This document shows, one piece after another, positions 6,686 to 15,053 of a DNA stretch of 30,220 nt. Positions within the stretch are counted from its first letter, which is position 1, and each line of letters opens with the position of its first letter. Below the pieces are notes generated by a model. That model did no database searches, was not told the DNA's origin, and saw only the letters and a program-made list of their open reading frames with translations. The position numbers were made by a program, and so were the translations under genes. The stretch is from a virus, in the IMG/VR virus record IMGVR_UViG_3300021373_002241, positions 1 through 30,220 of that record. One strand, given 5' to 3'.

Positions 6686-8564
6686 TAAAACAATCAATGA
6701 TCTAAAAAATACGTTAAAGGATGCTGAAGCATCTGCTAACACTTCTCACATTAAAAATCTTGCGAACCAAACAAGAGCAGATCTAGTCAACTCAACTGAG
6801 ACTGTGGCGGGTAATATCGCGGGTCAAGTGCAAGGCGGTGTTCAATCGCTAACGCAAGAAATTGATGGGTTTAAAGACGACCTCGGAAAACTCTCGACAA
6901 AAGAAGGGTTGCTTGACGCAGGAGCACAGAGTCTCGAAAATTTAAAGACAGATATTGTAAATGGTGTTGCTTCAGCGTTGACGAGTAAACTTGGTGCGAC
7001 TGTAAAAATCGAATACACTGAACCAGATTCGAATGGTCTGGTTTACCCGATATCCTCTTCCCTCGAGGAGCAAGGTGGACTCGACGGTACAATCGCTGCC
7101 GTACTTCAACTAATCACTGGACTCGGTTCTATCGACGCTGGAGCACTGCAAAAGGCAGTAGTGGATGCCGCACCTTCTGGTTTAATGGATGCGGCGAATA
7201 GTCTTTCCGGAAAGATCGGAGCATTCGACGCGCTGTCAATTAACGACCTCGCAAAGACTGCAATGGACACTGTCACCGGTGAATTGATCAATTCAGTCGT
7301 TCCTCAAGAATTGAACCGAACAATCAATTTCATTTCGGCGATTGATTCGGACGGCGATCCTACTGAAACAGGATTGGTTCTCACATATGACTCGGCGACG
7401 AGTGCCGGACCAACCGCAGACTCTGAGTTTAATAGTGCGATAAACTCGATCACAGCGGCGAAACAAGACCTTGAGAATCTGGTAACTACTGCAAAAGAAA
7501 CAAAGAAAAATGTCAAAGGGTTGGCGTCTGACCTAGAAAACATTTCTGGTGGAAAGGATCCAGAGCAGGTACAACAGTCGACCGAGAGCGCATCATTAAA
7601 CCGCGCCAGATATTCAAAGGAAGTAGACATAAGCAATTCTCTGGTTCAGTCTAGAATTGCCAAAGACGGTGGAGTGGGCATTGTGCAGTCCCTTAGCACC
7701 GAAACACTAACAGATATCAAAAAGAAAGTGAAAGACTTCGCTCCGAAATTGGACGCAACTCAAATTCAAAATGTAATCACGCTTTCACAAGGTTCTTCTA
7801 TAGACCGCGACGAAGCAGCAAACATCTTATATAAAAAGACCGGTAAACCGTATAATGAAATTCTTAATTTCTTAAAGACTATCGACACGACCATTTCTTC
7901 AGCGACGAAACAACCACCGTCAGAGTTTGTTTTCTCGGAACCGTACATCATCGGATCATATGAAAAGGAATGGCAGAAAGGGAAGGGCGATCCAGTGTTC
8001 CCTTATATCTCCTCCACTGAAGAACTACAAGCAGAATTTCGAAATGTTTCTCGGGAAATCACCGAGGTTGTTGTCCATTGGACAGAAACTCCGACGAATA
8101 AAAACATTGGAAGCGAAGAGATAAACGAGTATCACCTTGCTTCTGACCTTGAAGGAATCGGTTATCATTATGTGATTCGCCGAGACGGTTCATTGCAGAG
8201 AGGTCGACCAATTAATATTGAAGGTCAACACTCACCGCTAAATAATCATAACAACAGAAGTATTGGCGTAGTATTTGTGGGCGGAATCAATGTTCCGTCA
8301 GGTACGCCAAATCCAGAAAACTTTGTATCGGTTCAATCGTTGACTCGAAGTCAGTTCAATACCTTTGACCACATCTGTCGTGCTTTCTACAGCATTTTTG
8401 CGGGTGGACAAGTAGTTGGGCATAATGATGTGGATCAAACTGAAGACGATCCTGGATTTGATGTAAGAGAATATGTTTTGGCGAACTTTGGAAAGAAATC
8501 GAAATTTACAAGTCCATCCACACAAGAACCATTTACGGTTGACGAAATAAACAATGACGAATAA
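6678..8564 (+). CDS. Tail-associated N-acetylmuramoyl-L-alanine amidase (long helical N-terminus plus Amidase_2 domain)
   Basis: A 628-residue protein. Residues 1-100 are helical and Ala/Ser/Asn-rich, likely coiled coil; 130-410 stay mostly helical without a family I recognise. Residues 455-605 are an Amidase_2/PGRP-like zinc amidase that cuts the peptide stem from peptidoglycan: VVVHWTET (H467), GIGYHYVIRRDG (Y497), SIGVVFVGG, VVGHNDVD (H582) and DDPGFDV (D591), giving an AmpD-style His/His/Asp zinc site. The position of the catalytic Lys in T7 lysozyme and AmpD holds Glu589. Set between spike genes and overlapping both, it most likely rides on the tail tip to open the cell wall at infection, replacing the inactive lysozyme of the preceding gene. 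It could alternatively be a tape-measure-like or hub protein with a fused amidase. Confidence 0.78.
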   Translation: MTDKTINDLKNTLKDAEASANTSHIKNLANQTRADLVNSTETVAGNIAGQVQGGVQSLTQEIDGFKDDLGKLSTKEGLLDAGAQSLENLKTDIVNGVASALTSKLGATVKIEYTEPDSNGLVYPISSSLEEQGGLDGTIAAVLQLITGLGSIDAGALQKAVVDAAPSGLMDAANSLSGKIGAFDALSINDLAKTAMDTVTGELINSVVPQELNRTINFISAIDSDGDPTETGLVLTYDSATSAGPTADSEFNSAINSITAAKQDLENLVTTAKETKKNVKGLASDLENISGGKDPEQVQQSTESASLNRARYSKEVDISNSLVQSRIAKDGGVGIVQSLSTETLTDIKKKVKDFAPKLDATQIQNVITLSQGSSIDRDEAANILYKKTGKPYNEILNFLKTIDTTISSATKQPPSEFVFSEPYIIGSYEKEWQKGKGDPVFPYISSTEELQAEFRNVSREITEVVVHWTETPTNKNIGSEEINEYHLASDLEGIGYHYVIRRDGSLQRGRPINIEGQHSPLNNHNNRSIGVVFVGGINVPSGTPNPENFVSVQSLTRSQFNTFDHICRAFYSIFAGGQVVGHNDVDQTEDDPGFDVREYVLANFGKKSKFTSPSTQEPFTVDEINNDE

Positions 8565-10020
8565 AACCGACAATTATTACGCAAGGCTTGAAAAGTTCGA
8601 TTCTTCAAGAGAAAGAACCGAAGGCATAACACTGGATGGGTTTAACGATCCAACAGGAGAGTTTCCTTCGCGCGATTATTTTTATGGCACCAGCGTCAAC
8701 AAAGCATCTAAGGGCGAGGAAGTCAATAACCTCAGTTTGGGTGGTGGCGACTACGGCATCTCTTTAGACATCCCTGATCAAAAACCTTCTGTCTTTCCAT
8801 ACAATCAAGTTCAGCAAACTGCATCAGGCCACTCCTTCGAGTTAGACGATACTCCTGGAGGGGAAAGGGTTCTTGTCAAGCATAGAACTGGTGCTGGGAT
8901 CGAGTTAAGAGCAGACGGCACTGTCGTAATCTCTTCTCGCAATCAACGTGTAGAGGTTACAGGCGGCGATCATACAACAATTGTTGAAGGCGAAGGCAAA
9001 TTAATCTATAAGGGAAATCTGACTCTAGACGTCTCTGGTGACCTGAACATGAATGTCGGCGGTAACTACAATTTAAATGTTGCTGGCGATAAGAAAGAGG
9101 AAATAAAAGGTCGACACACAAAGACTGTAAATAAGGATCAGAACTACACAATCCGAGGTGCACGTGGTGCTAAGGTGATCGGGAACAACACAGAAACCGT
9201 GTTGGGCGATCATCACCATATTGTAGCAGGAAACTCAAATCAATTGGTGCAGGGAGATACCGAAATTCTAAGTGGGAATAATCTCACAACAACAGCAGTA
9301 AACGAATGGGTTGTCGCTGCTTCTACAACAAGTCTCGCGGCGAGACACATTAGTATGATTGGACACAAGGGTACGATTGGCGGTCCACTTCTCGATTATT
9401 ATGGTAAGACCTATGGCGGTTTCCCTGCCGCAGTCACCAATATGTCTACTTTTTATGGGACATTGGTTGGAAAGGCGACCGAAGCACTTCATGCTGATTA
9501 TGCTATGTATGCTGCTCAAGCAGGGTTCGCAACAGGAGCAGGACAAGCACTAACTGCTGTGACCGCGAAAGACAGCAAGCCAGGTAAACCGCCGAAGATG
9601 GTCGTTCCAAAACCTGGAATTATGCCATATACTCCGATTCCAGCAACTGCTCCGATTCCAAACCCAGCAGTGGTAGAAATGCAACTTTCGTCATCTACTT
9701 ACGGTGTTCGCAATGTTGCAGTAGATCCTAAGTTAAAAGATAAACTGAGCAGATCAGACGAGTACAAAGGGTTGTTCGATCACGATCCATCGATTCAAGA
9801 AATACGATCTAAACTCCGCGACAAAGCACACCTGAACAATAACGAGTTTACTGGATATCTGGTTAGTAGCGGAAAACTAAACGATCAATTTAAGAGAAAT
9901 ATCCCGAAGAATATCGGTCGAACAGCGAATAAGAGCGGAACAGTCAGATTCGGGACGAACCTTCTGGGCAATAATCCGATCGATAATAGAAGCAAGAGAT
10001 TCAAGGTGAATAGAAAATGA
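8554..10020 (+). CDS. gp5 C-terminal-like spike (triple-stranded beta-helix needle)
   Basis: The 488-residue product contains the VgrG/gp5 needle. GHSFELDDTPGGERVLVKH (92-110), GAGIELRADGTVVISSRN (113-130), then about 20 short strand repeats of the type VxGxxxxxVxG run from 130 to 270 (NLTLDVSGDLNMNVGGNYNL and similar). In T4 this part is the C-terminal third of gp5 and forms the membrane-piercing needle. After the helix come an Ala-rich segment (AVTNMSTFYGTL, AMYAAQAGFATGAGQA), a Pro-rich linker (593-620 in translated numbering is not reached; it lies near 345-370) and a C-terminal domain with IRSKLRDKAHLNNNEFTGYL seen in marine T4-like gp5 proteins. The first 80 residues may link to the rest of the spike. 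Three of the rare RGCY sites fall in this gene. Confidence 0.8.
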   Translation: MTNKTDNYYARLEKFDSSRERTEGITLDGFNDPTGEFPSRDYFYGTSVNKASKGEEVNNLSLGGGDYGISLDIPDQKPSVFPYNQVQQTASGHSFELDDTPGGERVLVKHRTGAGIELRADGTVVISSRNQRVEVTGGDHTTIVEGEGKLIYKGNLTLDVSGDLNMNVGGNYNLNVAGDKKEEIKGRHTKTVNKDQNYTIRGARGAKVIGNNTETVLGDHHHIVAGNSNQLVQGDTEILSGNNLTTTAVNEWVVAASTTSLAARHISMIGHKGTIGGPLLDYYGKTYGGFPAAVTNMSTFYGTLVGKATEALHADYAMYAAQAGFATGAGQALTAVTAKDSKPGKPPKMVVPKPGIMPYTPIPATAPIPNPAVVEMQLSSSTYGVRNVAVDPKLKDKLSRSDEYKGLFDHDPSIQEIRSKLRDKAHLNNNEFTGYLVSSGKLNDQFKRNIPKNIGRTANKSGTVRFGTNLLGNNPIDNRSKRFKVNRK

Positions 10021-10751
10021 AGGTTTTAGTTGACCCACAATACAATCCAGACCTACAAGAGAAGGTCACTTCTTCGACCAAACTAGGAATCGGAATCACT
10101 TGTGCTAAGTTTCTTGGTTCTAAAGGTTCGTCGACTCAATTCGAAAGACTCTATGCAGCAGACTATTTCGGTTCGGCAGATAGAAACCAGATCGCTAGAA
10201 ACCTTGTGCTTCATGCGAATGCTATCAACGCGGTATATCTGAATAACGAATTCGCGCAACACAGATTAATTGTTTCGGATGGTATCTACGAACCAAATCC
10301 AAAGTTTGAGATTAGCGAGATGCCAACCGGCACCGAAGAAAATTCTAAGAAGGTCGCGAATAGTGTTCCGAATGCTTCTTATGGAAAGGGTCCAGACGGT
10401 TGGATTGCAAGAGTCCCAGTCTATACTGGCGAAAGACCTTCTGCCGGAAGTATCAATGATCTGAGAAGAGACGGTCGGGCGATCGGTTATCAACTAATTG
10501 ATAAATATGGTAAGACCGACCCGAGGAAGTCGTTTGACCTTGCATTGTTCTGGAAAGATTATGTCGATTATGATAAACTTTCGCTTGATTACGACACCTT
10601 TGATCCAAGCGGTGAACTAACTTGTACAATTTTTTTACAAATTCCTACAGTTCCAGACTCTTGGGAGGTTAAATATAACTATGACCTTGAAACGACGTAC
10701 AACGGCGAACTTCAAGCGAAGAATGAACTATTAGAAATATTGCCAGAATAG
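10017..10751 (+). CDS. Spike-associated protein, faint M15-peptidase-like features
   Basis: A 244-residue protein I do not firmly recognise. Its start overlaps the needle gene stop (ATGA), and its N-terminus (VDPQYNPDLQ, TKLGIGITCAKFLG) reads like a continuation of the gp5 C-terminal region of marine T4-like phages. HRLIVSDGIYEP (82-93), NDLRRDGRAIGYQLID (147-162) and GELTCTIFLQIP (199-210) fall in the order of the three core elements of M15 D,D-peptidases (SGYR-like strand, SxHxxGxAxD, HxD/HxH strand). The zinc ligands are absent, so if the relation is real the domain is non-catalytic. Likely role: part of the central spike or hub. Homology is inference. Confidence 0.5.
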   Translation: MKVLVDPQYNPDLQEKVTSSTKLGIGITCAKFLGSKGSSTQFERLYAADYFGSADRNQIARNLVLHANAINAVYLNNEFAQHRLIVSDGIYEPNPKFEISEMPTGTEENSKKVANSVPNASYGKGPDGWIARVPVYTGERPSAGSINDLRRDGRAIGYQLIDKYGKTDPRKSFDLALFWKDYVDYDKLSLDYDTFDPSGELTCTIFLQIPTVPDSWEVKYNYDLETTYNGELQAKNELLEILPE

Positions 10752-10759
10752 GAATAAAA

Positions 10760-11323
10760 ATGTCAAGGGTTTTTTCAACAGAAGATAAAAGTTTACAGAG
10801 TAGTGCCAGAGTCGTCAAGAAGAGATTATATTCAGACATCGACCTGACCCTATCGACCAAGTCTTCGGGTCAAGTTGGAGACATATATAAGAAGACAGAC
10901 GCTGGTGCTGTGAAGCAATCCATTAAAACGCTCATCTTGACAAATCGTTTTGAGAAACCATATCGCCCTTCCTTTGGTGCAAACCTTGGGGGCATGTTGT
11001 TCGAATTAGCGACTGAAGAAACTGGTGACGATATTATCGAAGCGATCACTGAGTCGATTGAGAGATTCGAACCACGTGCTAAAGTTTTAAACATCGATGT
11101 GTACTCCAACCCTGATCAAAACTCTATCTCTGTTCGCCTAGAATTCAGAGTTATAAATACTAGTGTAGTCGAAACGATGAACTTGAATTTAAGACCTTCT
11201 TCACCGAGGGTTGCTGAAGTTTTACCGACCACGCCAGCACCGGTTCCACAAAGCGTGATCTTAACAGATATGGATTCAGACTTTATGATTTCTGAGCAAG
11301 GCGAATACATATCGTTCGACTGA
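10760..11323 (+). CDS. 25: Baseplate wedge subunit, T4 gp25-like
   Basis: The 187-residue product contains the gp25/GPW family core: VKQSIKTLILTNRFEKPYRP, GANLGGMLFE, and the signature ESIERFEPRAKVLNIDV, whose EPR motif is the most conserved part of the family, followed by SISVRLEFRV. gp25 sits at the wedge core beside gp6 and gp53 and helps trigger sheath contraction. T4 gp25 is 132 aa; extra residues are at both ends, including a Pro/Val-rich C-terminal tail. It starts 8 bases after the previous stop, with an AGGAAT ribosome site. An exact TATAAATA box lies inside its 3' part. Confidence 0.9.
   Translation: MSRVFSTEDKSLQSSARVVKKRLYSDIDLTLSTKSSGQVGDIYKKTDAGAVKQSIKTLILTNRFEKPYRPSFGANLGGMLFELATEETGDDIIEAITESIERFEPRAKVLNIDVYSNPDQNSISVRLEFRVINTSVVETMNLNLRPSSPRVAEVLPTTPAPVPQSVILTDMDSDFMISEQGEYISFD
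11152..11159 (+). promoter_or_regulatory. Exact TATAAATA box inside the gp25-like gene
   Basis: An exact late box within the coding sequence of gp25, 311 bases before the coiled-coil fibre ATG. It may be a secondary start for the fibre transcript or a chance match, since about one exact match per strand is expected in 30 kb of this composition. Confidence 0.3.
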
Positions 11324-11380
11324 GATCGCAAATACAATAAATATAACTGTATAAACATTGGTTGATTAACCATCATATTT

Positions 11381-11388
11381 TATAAATA
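11381..11388 (+). promoter_or_regulatory. Late promoter box TATAAATA for the coiled-coil fibre
   Basis: An exact late box in the longest intergenic gap of the window. It lies 82 bases before the fibre ATG at 11470, giving a leader of about 76 bases, longer than for the other genes here. A second near-match AATAAATA lies at 11336-11343. The leader also holds the short inverted repeat GAAAC-TCAGA-GTTTC at 11408-11422. Confidence 0.7.
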
Positions 11389-11469
11389 CAATATGTAAAA
11401 TAATTTTGAAACTCAGAGTTTCTGACTCTTTTCGTCATAAAAAAAATATAACAATAACGGAGAAAAGAG

Positions 11470-13179
11470 ATGTCAAATCAAAGAATTATGCATGACATGG
11501 ACTTGGCGAAAGTCGGTCAGATTCTTGATGCGCGCATTCAGAACGTCACCACTGCCGAGAAAAATGCCCTAGCAGGTACTCTTGGCGCTGGAAACACTGG
11601 TTTATTCGTATTCGATACTGACGAAGAAACCTTAAATATTTGGGACGGTAGTACCTTTCGTACGATATCGCCTGATGTAAGTGGCGACGTAATATTCAAG
11701 GGTCTAATCAACCCATCGAACGTTGCATCTATTGCTTCTGATCCGAGTCACGCTTCAGGTCACCAATATATCGTTGATGTTGCTGGTACACTTTCTGCCA
11801 CTGGCGTCACATTCACACCGACAGCGACTGTTGAAGTCGGTGATATGGTTCTGTGGACTTCTACCACAGAAGCATCTGTAATAAACAAAAACTTCAACGA
11901 AGCAACCGAAACTAGTGCCGGTACAGTTGAACTTGCAACTCAAGCAGAAGTAGACGCTGGAACTGACACTGAGCGTGCAATTACTCCTGCGACATTAGCA
12001 GGTTCTACACTCGCTTCTGATGTTGCGACTGCTGGAACAGATATCGACAATCTTGAATTGTTTGTTGGTAGAGATTCTTCTGGCGCAATTAACAGTCTTG
12101 CGGACAACATCACTGCAACTAACCTTATCGACGCAATCAACGAGTTGAATGCGAATTTTTTGCAAGACAGCGACGAAGTCGCCGCAAACGATTCTGACCT
12201 CGCTTCACTCGCCTCGAGTCTAACAGTTGCCGAAACACGTCTTACTGGACACGATTCAGATATCACTGCACTCGAATCAGTTGACGCTGCTCAGACTGCT
12301 CGTCTTGATTCAGCGGATCTAAGATTTGTTGCTGCGGAGACTCGTTTAACGAATAATGAAGCAGATATCGTTGCACTTCAAGGTGCTGACTCTGATCTTG
12401 ATGCTCGTCTAGATGTTGTAGAATCTCGCCTAGACTCTGCTGATGGTCGTTTCGTTACTTTAGAAGGTCGTACTACAACAGTCCATTCAAGACTCGACTC
12501 TGCGGATCTTAGATTCGTTGCCGCCGAAAGTCGTATCACACAAAACGAAGCAGACATCGTTGCCCTACAGGGTGCTGACAGTGACTTTACTGCTAGACTC
12601 GACTCTGCAGATACTCGTTTTGTAGCGATCGAAAGTCGACTGACTGGACATGATTCAGATATCACAGCGCTTCAGACTGTCGATACAGAAATCAAATCGT
12701 TTGTTGGATTTAGCGAGACGCTGGATACAACTGCAACGACTCTGGTTGGTGCAATTAATGAACTCCACGGTGAGATTGTTGCTAATGACAGTGATATCGC
12801 TGCGCTAGACACAAGAATTGTTGATCTTGAGTCGCGCGACAATGTTGCTTCATTCACAGGCACAACTTCACTGACAGCGAACACTCCACAGACTGTCAAC
12901 CACGCCATGAGTCTGGTAGATCCTAACGACTTCGTGATACACGTCATGAATTCAGTTGGTTCTGCGATTGAGTTTGACGTCGATGCAGTCGACTCAGACA
13001 ACATCACTTTGACTTCAGACGTGTCATTGACCAATGTTCAGGTCTTTATGCTTGGTAATGTTGGTGCTGGTACAAGCGGTGGTGGTTCTACTCCAACAAC
13101 TCCTGCTGGCGCGTTGATGCTGCAAGATTTGTCTGGATATCTGACTACTCAGGACGGAACAGCGATTACTATTCAATAA
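11470..13179 (+). CDS. Coiled-coil tail fibre / baseplate-attached fibre
   Basis: A 569-residue elongated protein. Residues 1-60 (HDMDLAKVGQILDARIQNVT, GLFVFDTDEETLNIWDG) look like a baseplate attachment segment. Residues 147-177 (SAGTVELATQAEVDAGTDT, ITPATLA) match the repeat typical of phage tail fibres (Phage_fiber_2-type). Residues 235-455 are heptad-like coiled-coil repeats built on RLDSADxRFVAxExR and DIxALQxxDSD. Residues 460-530 form a beta-rich domain, then a Gly/Ser/Thr linker and a short tail. It has its own late promoter (TATAAATA at 11381) and GGAG site at 11459, and is followed by a strong terminator, so it is a separate unit inserted between the gp25 and gp6 genes. Receptor and exact attachment point are unknown. 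Confidence 0.75.
   Translation: MSNQRIMHDMDLAKVGQILDARIQNVTTAEKNALAGTLGAGNTGLFVFDTDEETLNIWDGSTFRTISPDVSGDVIFKGLINPSNVASIASDPSHASGHQYIVDVAGTLSATGVTFTPTATVEVGDMVLWTSTTEASVINKNFNEATETSAGTVELATQAEVDAGTDTERAITPATLAGSTLASDVATAGTDIDNLELFVGRDSSGAINSLADNITATNLIDAINELNANFLQDSDEVAANDSDLASLASSLTVAETRLTGHDSDITALESVDAAQTARLDSADLRFVAAETRLTNNEADIVALQGADSDLDARLDVVESRLDSADGRFVTLEGRTTTVHSRLDSADLRFVAAESRITQNEADIVALQGADSDFTARLDSADTRFVAIESRLTGHDSDITALQTVDTEIKSFVGFSETLDTTATTLVGAINELHGEIVANDSDIAALDTRIVDLESRDNVASFTGTTSLTANTPQTVNHAMSLVDPNDFVIHVMNSVGSAIEFDVDAVDSDNITLTSDVSLTNVQVFMLGNVGAGTSGGGSTPTTPAGALMLQDLSGYLTTQDGTAITIQ
12232..12675 (+). repeat. Coiled-coil repeats in the 569-aa fibre
   Basis: Residues 255-402 contain repeated units of the form RLDSADxRFVAxExR followed by DIxALQxxDSD. 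The best pair, starting at residues 278 and 341, is offset by 63 residues (nine heptads, 189 bases) and is nearly identical in protein, while codons differ at many third positions. This points to an old duplication kept by selection on the protein. Confidence 0.8.
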
Positions 13180-13201
13180 TAAAGAAATAATATGAAATTA
13201 A

Positions 13202-13223
13202 GGGGACTTCGGTCCCCTTTTTT
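13202..13223 (+). terminator. Rho-independent terminator with UUCG loop after the coiled-coil fibre
   Basis: A perfect six-pair stem GGGGAC/GTCCCC, closed by a TTCG tetraloop (extra-stable in RNA) and followed by six T bases. Two A bases before the stem can pair with the first T bases. It ends the fibre transcript 22 bases after its stop and stands directly before a late promoter. Confidence 0.92.
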
Positions 13224-13226
13224 GTG

Positions 13227-13234
13227 TATAAATA
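13227..13234 (+). promoter_or_regulatory. Late promoter box TATAAATA for gp6
   Basis: An exact late box three bases after the T-run of the terminator and 29 bases before the gp6-like ATG, giving a leader of about 23 bases that includes the GGAG ribosome site. Confidence 0.8.
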
Positions 13235-13262
13235 CTTTTGTTATTAATTTTGGAGAAGGCAA

Positions 13263-15050
13263 ATGGCGACCACAATTCGTTCTTCTGAACTGGATTTCAA
13301 CGAAATAAAAAATAGTTTAAAAGAATATTTTCAGAAGCAACCTGAATTTTCGGATTACAACTTTGAGGCATCTGGTCTATCGAACCTGTTGGACGTTCTT
13401 GCCTACAACACCCACCAAAACGCATTACTCGCAAACTTTGCCCTGAACGAATCATTTCTTTCTACTGCGCAGTTGAGATCCTCGCTCGTTGGTCACGCCG
13501 GAAGTTTGGGATACACTGTCGGTTCTAGAACTGCTTCTACAGCAATTGTCCAGATGTATGTTACAGACCTCGCTGCAGTTTCAAGTAAAACAATGCCAGC
13601 AGGAATTTCTTTTTCTGCAACCGTAGATAATAAGTCTTACACATTTAAGACCAGAGAAGCATTGACTGCGACTAACGATGGATCAGGAAGGTTTTACTTT
13701 TCATTAGATGACAACATCAATGTCCCATTGTTCGAAGGTGTCTCGAAGGAAAGAAACTTTATTGCTGGAAACATAAGCGACAATGACACTTATGTCATAC
13801 CAGTCACAAACCTTGACTTGAATACAGTCACAGTTCGCGTCTACCAAGACACATCGTCGTCTTCAGATGATGATGTCTATACAAATATTCTAGAAGCAAC
13901 GAACATCACGAGCGAATCAAAGATCTATGCTATCAAAGAAACACCAAACGGTTTCTATGAATTGTCTTTCGGTAATGGTTTGATAACAGAACAAATCCCG
14001 AGTGCGGGTAATCGTATCCAAGTGGTTTATGATGTTGTTTCTGGACCAGACGCTAACGGCGCGAGCACCTTTACCCCAGAAGCACAATTAGATGGATTGG
14101 CGATCACAGTAACGACTATCGCTTCTTCGGATGGAGGAGCATTAAAAGAAGACATCGAGTCAATTCGAAAGAATGCACCATACCTGTATGCGACACAAAA
14201 CCGTATGGTGACCGCAGAGGACTACTCTTCATTGATCTTGAGGAACTTTTCAAGTCTTATCAACGACATAAAATCTTGGGGCGGCGAGGATAATATACCA
14301 CCTAAATTTGGAACGGTTTATGTTTCGATTGATTTCTCGACACAAGACAGTGTGCTACAAGAAACTGCCAAAGGCAATATTAGAAATCTTGCGAAGGATC
14401 TTTCTGTTGCATCGTTTGACATTGAATTTGTTGAACCGAACAGAACATTCATTGAGATTGATACAGTGTTCCAGTTCAATCCAAACCTCACTTCTTCTTC
14501 TCAAACAGCGGTCGAAAGTGCTGTAAAGGATACGATGCAAACATACTTTGAAAATAATCTCGGCGAATTTGACAAATCTTTTAGGCGTTCTAATCTATTG
14601 ACTGACATTGACGAAACAGATACCTCTGTTCTTTCGAGTCGCGCGACAATTAAAATGCAAAACCGTTTCACTCCGACTTCCGGCGAGTCAACTTATAAAA
14701 TTGTGTTTCCGACATCAATTGCAGAACCAGATGAAGAATTTTATACAATTGAATCTTCTTCATTTTTCTTTAGGGGCAAAGTCTGCACCCTCAGAAATAA
14801 TCTAAATTCTTCTGTTATTGAGGTTATTGACACTTCCGGAAATATCGTCAGGGATAATGTGGGCAGTTATGACTCCACTAGTGGCGTCATCACTTTGTCT
14901 GGGTTCACGGGTTCGCTCATCTCCGGAACTTATTTTAAAATCACTGCACTCCCTGCGAATCAAGCGACAATCGATCCTTTAAGAAATAACATTCTTAATT
15001 ATGACGCTGCTTCCTCGAGTGCTCGAGCAATCGTCACAAATACCGTATAA
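13263..15050 (+). CDS. 6: Baseplate wedge subunit, T4 gp6-like
   Basis: A 595-residue protein (T4 gp6: 660 aa) with clear family marks: LLDVLAYNTHQNALLANFAL and the following SFLSTAQLRSSLVGHAGSLGY (about 46-85), then RMVTAEDYSSLILRNF and IKSWGGEDNIPPKFGTVYVSI (about 313-352), which is the Baseplate_J-type core. gp6 dimers form the inner ring of the baseplate. It follows a terminator and a TATAAATA box at 13227, with a GGAG site at 13252-13255, so it starts a new late unit with gp8. The last codons overlap the next TATAAATA box. I found no RGCY site in this gene. Confidence 0.9.
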   Translation: MATTIRSSELDFNEIKNSLKEYFQKQPEFSDYNFEASGLSNLLDVLAYNTHQNALLANFALNESFLSTAQLRSSLVGHAGSLGYTVGSRTASTAIVQMYVTDLAAVSSKTMPAGISFSATVDNKSYTFKTREALTATNDGSGRFYFSLDDNINVPLFEGVSKERNFIAGNISDNDTYVIPVTNLDLNTVTVRVYQDTSSSSDDDVYTNILEATNITSESKIYAIKETPNGFYELSFGNGLITEQIPSAGNRIQVVYDVVSGPDANGASTFTPEAQLDGLAITVTTIASSDGGALKEDIESIRKNAPYLYATQNRMVTAEDYSSLILRNFSSLINDIKSWGGEDNIPPKFGTVYVSIDFSTQDSVLQETAKGNIRNLAKDLSVASFDIEFVEPNRTFIEIDTVFQFNPNLTSSSQTAVESAVKDTMQTYFENNLGEFDKSFRRSNLLTDIDETDTSVLSSRATIKMQNRFTPTSGESTYKIVFPTSIAEPDEEFYTIESSSFFFRGKVCTLRNNLNSSVIEVIDTSGNIVRDNVGSYDSTSGVITLSGFTGSLISGTYFKITALPANQATIDPLRNNILNYDAASSSARAIVTNTV

Positions 15051-15053
15051 ATA
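15046..15053 (+). promoter_or_regulatory. Late promoter box TATAAATA overlapping the gp6 stop codon
   Basis: An exact late box that includes the TAA stop of the gp6-like gene (15048-15050). It lies 30 bases before the gp8-like ATG, so gp8 can be transcribed alone or by read-through from gp6. Confidence 0.75.

Noticed and set aside
8298-8632. Leftward open frames at the junction of amidase and needle genes
   Set aside because: Antisense to two supported genes with a normal overlap; no conserved pattern.
11408-11422. Inverted repeat GAAAC-TCAGA-GTTTC upstream of the coiled-coil fibre
   Set aside because: Stem is only five pairs, A/T-rich, and not followed by a clean T-run; too weak to call a terminator or operator.
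11940-13034. Three leftward open frames rich in Ser, Ala and Val opposite the coiled-coil fibre
   Set aside because: They arise because the repeated Asp/Ser/Ala codons of the fibre give few stops on the other strand; no start signals.
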